Assembly: GCA_900549405.1 (NCBI GenBank)
Contig: URNZ01000021.1
Span: 1 to 26,478, forward strand
Source: an uncultured Eubacteriales bacterium
Lineage (GTDB): Bacteria; Bacillota; Clostridia; Oscillospirales; Oscillospiraceae
Reading direction: 5' to 3'
DNA: 26,478 nt
Below are positions 21,775 to 26,478 of this stretch, one piece after another. The translations under genes and the position numbers were made by a program. Each line of letters opens with the position of its first letter. Within the stretch, counting starts at the first letter, position 1. Under the pieces are notes generated by a model that ran no database searches, was not told where the DNA came from, and worked only from the letters and a program-made list of their open reading frames with translations.

Positions 21775-22971
21775 ATGAATTACAACAAAAAGACCGTGAA
21801 GGACGTGGACGTGAAGGGCAAAAAGGTCCTGCTGCGCTGCGATTTCAACGTGCCCATGGCCAAGGACGGCAGCGGCGTCATCACCGATGACAAGCGCATC
21901 CGCGCCGCCCTGCCCACCATCCAGTATCTGCTGGACCAGGGGGCCGCGGTGATCGCCTGCTCCCACATGGGCAAGCCCAAGGGCGAGGTAAAGCCCGAGC
22001 TGAGCCTGAAGCCTGTGGCCGTCCGCCTGAGCCAGCTGCTGGACAAGCCGGTCATCATGGCCGACGACGTGGTGGGCCCCGACGCCCAGGCTAAGGCCGC
22101 CGCCCTCCAGCCCGGCCAGATCATGCTGCTGGAGAACACCCGCTTCGAGCCCGGCGAGACCAAGAACGACCCCGCCCTGGCCAAGGCCATGGCCGACATG
22201 GCCGACCTCTATGTGTCCGACGCCTTCGGCGCTGTCCACCGCGCCCACGCCTCCACCGCCGGTGTGGCCCAGTATCTGCCCGCCGTGTCCGGCTTCCTGA
22301 TCCAGAAGGAGCTGGAGATCATCGGCGGCGCTCTGGCCAACCCCAAGCGCCCCCTGGTGGCCATTCTTGGCGGCTCTAAGGTCTCCTCCAAGATCGGCGT
22401 CATCAACAACCTGCTGGAGATCGCCGACACCGTCATCATCGGCGGCGGCATGGCCTATACCTTCTCCGCCGCCATGGGCGGCAAGATCGGCAACAGCCTG
22501 CTGGAGGCCGACTGGGAGGAGTACGCCCTGAAGATGATGGACAAGGCCAAGGAGAAGGGCGTCAAGCTCCTCCTGCCTGTGGACACCGTGTGCGCCGACA
22601 AGTTTGCCCCCGACGCCAACAGCCAGGTGGTGAAGTCCGGCGAGATCCCCGACGGCTGGGAGGGCCTGGACATCGGCCCCGAGACCGTGAAGCTCTATTG
22701 CGACGCCGTGGCCGACGCGGGCACCGTCATCTGGAACGGCCCTATGGGCGTGTTCGAGTTCCCCGCCTTTGCCAAGGGCACCCAGGCCGTGGCCGAGGCC
22801 CTGAGTCAGACCTCCGCCATCACCATCATCGGCGGCGGCGACAGCGCGGCTGCGGTGCAGCAGCTGGGCTATGCCGACAAGATGACCCACATCTCCACCG
22901 GCGGCGGCGCCTCCCTGGAGTTCATGGAGGGCAAGGAGCTGCCCGGCGTGGCCTGCCTGCTGGACGCCTGA
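21775..22971 (+). CDS. pgk: Phosphoglycerate kinase
   Basis: Pgk transfers phosphate from 1,3-bisphosphoglycerate to ADP, the first ATP-yielding step of glycolysis. The 398-residue cytoplasmic protein is complete. RCDFNVP at 21-27 and SHMGKPKG near 63-70 form the substrate side; [11 protein letters not shown] and [17 protein letters not shown] followed by [11 protein letters not shown] form the nucleotide side. Codons are strongly biased to C-ending forms, as expected for a highly expressed gene. AAGGGG lies 9 bases before the ATG. It heads the pgk-tpiA-gpmI-eno cluster; gap, usually the gene before it, is not in this window. Confidence 0.97.
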   Translation: MNYNKKTVKDVDVKGKKVLLRCDFNVPMAKDGSGVITDDKRIRAALPTIQYLLDQGAAVIACSHMGKPKGEVKPELSLKPVAVRLSQLLDKPVIMADDVVGPDAQAKAAALQPGQIMLLENTRFEPGETKNDPALAKAMADMADLYVSDAFGAVHRAHASTAGVAQYLPAVSGFLIQKELEIIGGALANPKRPLVAILGGSKVSSKIGVINNLLEIADTVIIGGGMAYTFSAAMGGKIGNSLLEADWEEYALKMMDKAKEKGVKLLLPVDTVCADKFAPDANSQVVKSGEIPDGWEGLDIGPETVKLYCDAVADAGTVIWNGPMGVFEFPAFAKGTQAVAEALSQTSAITIIGGGDSAAAVQQLGYADKMTHISTGGGASLEFMEGKELPGVACLLDA

Positions 22972-22991
22972 GCGCTTAATATTGAAAACAT

Positions 22992-23031
22992 CCTCTCCGG
23001 GCACCCAGTTCCAACCCGGGGCCCGGAGAGG
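22992..23031 (+). other. Strong hairpin between pgk and tpiA
   Basis: CCTCTCCGGGC and GCCCGGAGAGG pair perfectly over 11 bases around an 18-base loop in the 109-base gap. No T-run follows directly, so an RNA processing or stability role is more likely than full termination. Confidence 0.6.
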
Positions 23032-23080
23032 CGGACGAGCTTCTTTTGCAAATAAATTTACAAGTTAGGGAGAGAACACC

Positions 23081-23854
23081 ATGAATCGTCGTTATCGTAA
23101 GACTATCATTGCTGGAAACTGGAAGATGAATAACACCCTGTCTCAGATGAAGGCCTTTGCCGAGCAGATCAAACCCATCATCCCCAAGGGCAAGTGGTGC
23201 AATGTGGTGCTCTGTGTCCCGGCGGTGAACATCACCAGCGCCGTCCGCCTGTTCAAGGACTGTCACATCGCCATCGGCGCTGAGACCTGCCACTACGAGG
23301 ACCACGGTGCGTTCACCGGCGAGATCACCGCCGAGATGATCAAGGAGGCCGGGGCCAAGTATGTCATCATCGGCCACTCCGAGCGCCGCCAGTATTACAA
23401 CGAGACCGACTTCACCGTAAACAAGAAGGTCCACGCCGCCATCAACGCCGGCCTCATCCCCATCGTCTGCGTGGGCGAGAGCCTGGAGCAGCGGGAGCTG
23501 GGCGTGACCATGGAGCTCATCTCCTATCAGGTCAAGTGCGCCCTGGCCAACGTGCCCGCCGACAAGATGCGCCACGTGGTCATCGCCTATGAGCCCCTGT
23601 GGGCCATCGGCACCGGCAAGACCGCCACTGCCGAGCAGGCCGGCGAGGTCTGCCAGGCCATCCGCGCCGTCATCCGCAAGCTGTATGGTGCTCACGTGGC
23701 CCGCTCCGTCACCATCCAGTACGGCGGCTCTATGAACGCCAAGAACGCCGCCGAGCTGCTGGCTCAGCCCGACGTGGACGGCGGCCTGATCGGCGGTGCC
23801 TCCCTGAAGCCCGCCGACTTCGTGGAGATCATCAACTCCGCCAACCAGGAGTAA
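23081..23854 (+). CDS. tpiA: Triose-phosphate isomerase
   Basis: TpiA interconverts dihydroxyacetone phosphate and glyceraldehyde-3-phosphate. The 257-residue protein is a complete TIM barrel: Lys15 in AGNWKMN, His99 in IIGHSERRQ, and the catalytic base Glu171 in [12 protein letters not shown], with the phosphate-binding [10 protein letters not shown] and [10 protein letters not shown] near the C-terminus. GGGAGAG precedes the ATG. It follows pgk after a hairpin-bearing gap and is followed by gpmI after 55 bases, consistent with one glycolytic operon. Confidence 0.97.
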   Translation: MNRRYRKTIIAGNWKMNNTLSQMKAFAEQIKPIIPKGKWCNVVLCVPAVNITSAVRLFKDCHIAIGAETCHYEDHGAFTGEITAEMIKEAGAKYVIIGHSERRQYYNETDFTVNKKVHAAINAGLIPIVCVGESLEQRELGVTMELISYQVKCALANVPADKMRHVVIAYEPLWAIGTGKTATAEQAGEVCQAIRAVIRKLYGAHVARSVTIQYGGSMNAKNAAELLAQPDVDGGLIGGASLKPADFVEIINSANQE

Positions 23855-23909
23855 GGGATGTCCCGGAGGGGGGACAAACTTTTCCAGATCAAGAGGTATT
23901 AAGGACTTT

Positions 23910-25424
23910 ATGAAAACACCGACTACTTTGATTATCATGGATGGCTTTGGCATCGCCCCCAAGGGTCCGGGCAACGCCGTGGCTGACACGCCCAAGCCCA
24001 ATCTGGACCGCATCTTCGCCCAGTGCCCCGGCTGCCGCCTGGCGGCCTCCGGCCTGGACGTGGGTCTGCCCGAGGGGCAGATGGGCAACAGCGAGGTGGG
24101 CCACACCAACATGGGCGCGGGCCGGGTGGTGTTCCAGGACCTGCCCCGCATCAGCCGGGACATCGACACCGGGGCCTTCTTCCAGAACCCCGCCTTCTTA
24201 GACGCCATGTCCAACTGCCGGGAGTGGGGCAGCGCCCTGCATCTCATGGGCCTGCTGTCTGACGGCGGCGTCCACAGCCACATCAACCACCTGTTCGCCC
24301 TGCTGAAGATGGCGGGGGAGCAGGGCATCGAAAAGGTCTATGTCCACTGCTTCCTGGACGGGCGGGACGTGCCCCCCAGCTCCGGCAAGCACTATGTGGA
24401 GCTGCTCCAGGCCAAGATGCAGCAGCTGGGCGTGGGCAAGATCGCCTCGGTGATGGGCCGCTATTACGCCATGGACCGGGACAAGCGCTGGGACCGGGTG
24501 CAGCAGGCCTACGACGCCATCGTCTGCGGCCAGGCCCCCTATGAGGCCGACGCCGCCGAGGCCGTGCAGAAGTCCTATGACGCGGGCGTCACCGACGAGT
24601 TCGTCAAGCCCGTGGTCTGCCTGAAGGACGTACAGATCCAGGACAACGACTCGGTGATCTTCTTCAACTTCCGCCCCGACCGGGCCCGTGAGATCACCCG
24701 CTGCCTGGTGGACGAGGACTTTACGGACGTAGAGCGCAAGACGGGCTTTGTCCCCGTGGACTTTGTCTGCACCACCGAGTATGATGCCACCATGCCCAAC
24801 GTGAGCGTGGCCTATCCCCGGCAGAAACTGGAGAACATCTTCGGCGAGTATATCTCCAAGCTGGGTCTGACCCAGCTGCGCATCGCCGAGACGGAGAAGT
24901 ATGCCCATGTGACCTTCTTCTTCAACGGCGGCGTGGAGACCGTTTTCCCCGGGGAGGACCGGTGCCTGATTCCCTCCCCGAAAGTTGCCACTTACGACCT
25001 GCAGCCGGAGATGTCCGCCTATCAGGTGGCGGAGGAGGCCTCTCAGCGCATCCTCAGCGGGGCCTATGACGTGATCATCCTGAACTTTGCCAACTGCGAC
25101 ATGGTGGGCCACACCGGCGTGTACGACGCCGCCTGCAAGGCCGTGGCCACTGTGGACGAGTGCGTGGGCAAGGTGGTAGAGGCCACCAGCAAGATGGGCG
25201 GCGTGTCCCTCATCACCGCCGACCACGGCAACGCGGAGAAGATGGTGGACGAGAAGGGCGAACCCTTCACCGCCCACACCACCAACCTGGTGCCCTTCTA
25301 TATCGTGGGGGCCAGCGTGAAGCTGCGGGATGGCCGCCTGGCGGACATCGCCCCCACCATGCTGGACCTGATGGGTCTGGAAAAGCCCGCCGAGATGGAC
25401 GGCAAGACCCTGATCGTCCCCTGA
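23910..25424 (+). CDS. gpmI: 2,3-bisphosphoglycerate-independent phosphoglycerate mutase
   Basis: GpmI converts 3-phosphoglycerate to 2-phosphoglycerate using two Mn2+ ions and a phosphoserine intermediate. The 504-residue protein is full length. Asp11 in IIMDGFG is a metal ligand, Ser61 in GNSEVGHTNMGAG is the nucleophile, and TADHGNAEKM with AHTTN near the C-terminus completes the alkaline-phosphatase-type metal site. HCFLDGRDVPP and FFNFRPDRAREITR line the substrate pocket. AAGGA lies just before the ATG (TTAAGGACTTT). The Mn2+ dependence fits with a cell that manages manganese through the mntP riboswitch, although that link is only contextual. Confidence 0.97.
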   Translation: MKTPTTLIIMDGFGIAPKGPGNAVADTPKPNLDRIFAQCPGCRLAASGLDVGLPEGQMGNSEVGHTNMGAGRVVFQDLPRISRDIDTGAFFQNPAFLDAMSNCREWGSALHLMGLLSDGGVHSHINHLFALLKMAGEQGIEKVYVHCFLDGRDVPPSSGKHYVELLQAKMQQLGVGKIASVMGRYYAMDRDKRWDRVQQAYDAIVCGQAPYEADAAEAVQKSYDAGVTDEFVKPVVCLKDVQIQDNDSVIFFNFRPDRAREITRCLVDEDFTDVERKTGFVPVDFVCTTEYDATMPNVSVAYPRQKLENIFGEYISKLGLTQLRIAETEKYAHVTFFFNGGVETVFPGEDRCLIPSPKVATYDLQPEMSAYQVAEEASQRILSGAYDVIILNFANCDMVGHTGVYDAACKAVATVDECVGKVVEATSKMGGVSLITADHGNAEKMVDEKGEPFTAHTTNLVPFYIVGASVKLRDGRLADIAPTMLDLMGLEKPAEMDGKTLIVP

Positions 25425-25451
25425 AAACAAGCATTTTTTCACACCGTTTCT

Positions 25452-26478
<1,027 letters not shown>

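Overview
The window is GC-rich DNA, clearly above 60% by eye, with Gram-positive gene layout: AGGAGG-type ribosome binding sites, Firmicutes-style promoters (TTGACA/TATAAT with 17-18 nt spacers), intrinsic terminators and several GTG/TTG starts. A Mn2+ riboswitch, a DUF4364 protein, an SLH-domain surface protein and a Cys-rich clostridial hypothetical family point to an anaerobic gut Clostridia member of the Oscillospiraceae (Flavonifractor/Lawsonibacter/Intestinimonas-like). This placement is inference from gene content and style.

Layout. 1-600: the 3' end of an unidentified gene, with an apparent frameshift, and a small membrane protein. 600-2760: a minus-strand DAACS symporter, then mntP behind a yybP-ykoY riboswitch. 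2830-5576: a minus-strand operon of DMT transporter, MATE exporter and PaaI-type thioesterase. 5650-6877: DNA-3-methyladenine glycosylase and a HAD phosphatase on plus. 6870-7066: a mosaic of palindromic repeats that supplies the HAD stop codon. 7070-7717: deoC on minus. 7886-10564: a plus-strand iron-siderophore/cobalamin-type ABC importer (lipoprotein, FecCD permease, ATPase, overlapping genes). 10650-11294: an unrecognised secreted protein. 11563-13583: a minus-strand TrpXYZ-like ABC importer (substrate lipoprotein, permease, ATPase). 13835-14870: a NimA-like flavoprotein and a DUF4364 protein. 15084-15941: the Cys-rich hypothetical. 16000-18829: divergent SLH protein and a membrane-anchored PstS-like protein. 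18941-20856: convergent bioY and cinA. 21215 to the end: trmL, then pgk-tpiA-gpmI-eno, the lower-glycolysis cluster, with eno cut by the window edge.

The most unusual observation is the ABC importer at 11563-13583. Its permease looks complete. Its ATPase keeps Walker A, Q-loop, Walker B and H-loop but has lost the helical domain with the LSGGQ signature and the D-loop. Its substrate-binding protein has lost most of its middle. All three internal losses keep the reading frame, and two junctions share ACCGC. This is either a very odd natural allele or an assembly/sequence artefact. Other points of interest are the Mn2+ riboswitch with a visible terminator switch, the repeat mosaic, a dyad over the cinA promoter, a terminator-type hairpin in the deoC leader that faces the opposite way, and a multi-helix membrane/PstS-like fusion. 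I see no CRISPR array, tRNA, rRNA, insertion sequence or phage module, and I did not find a clearly new multi-gene system.
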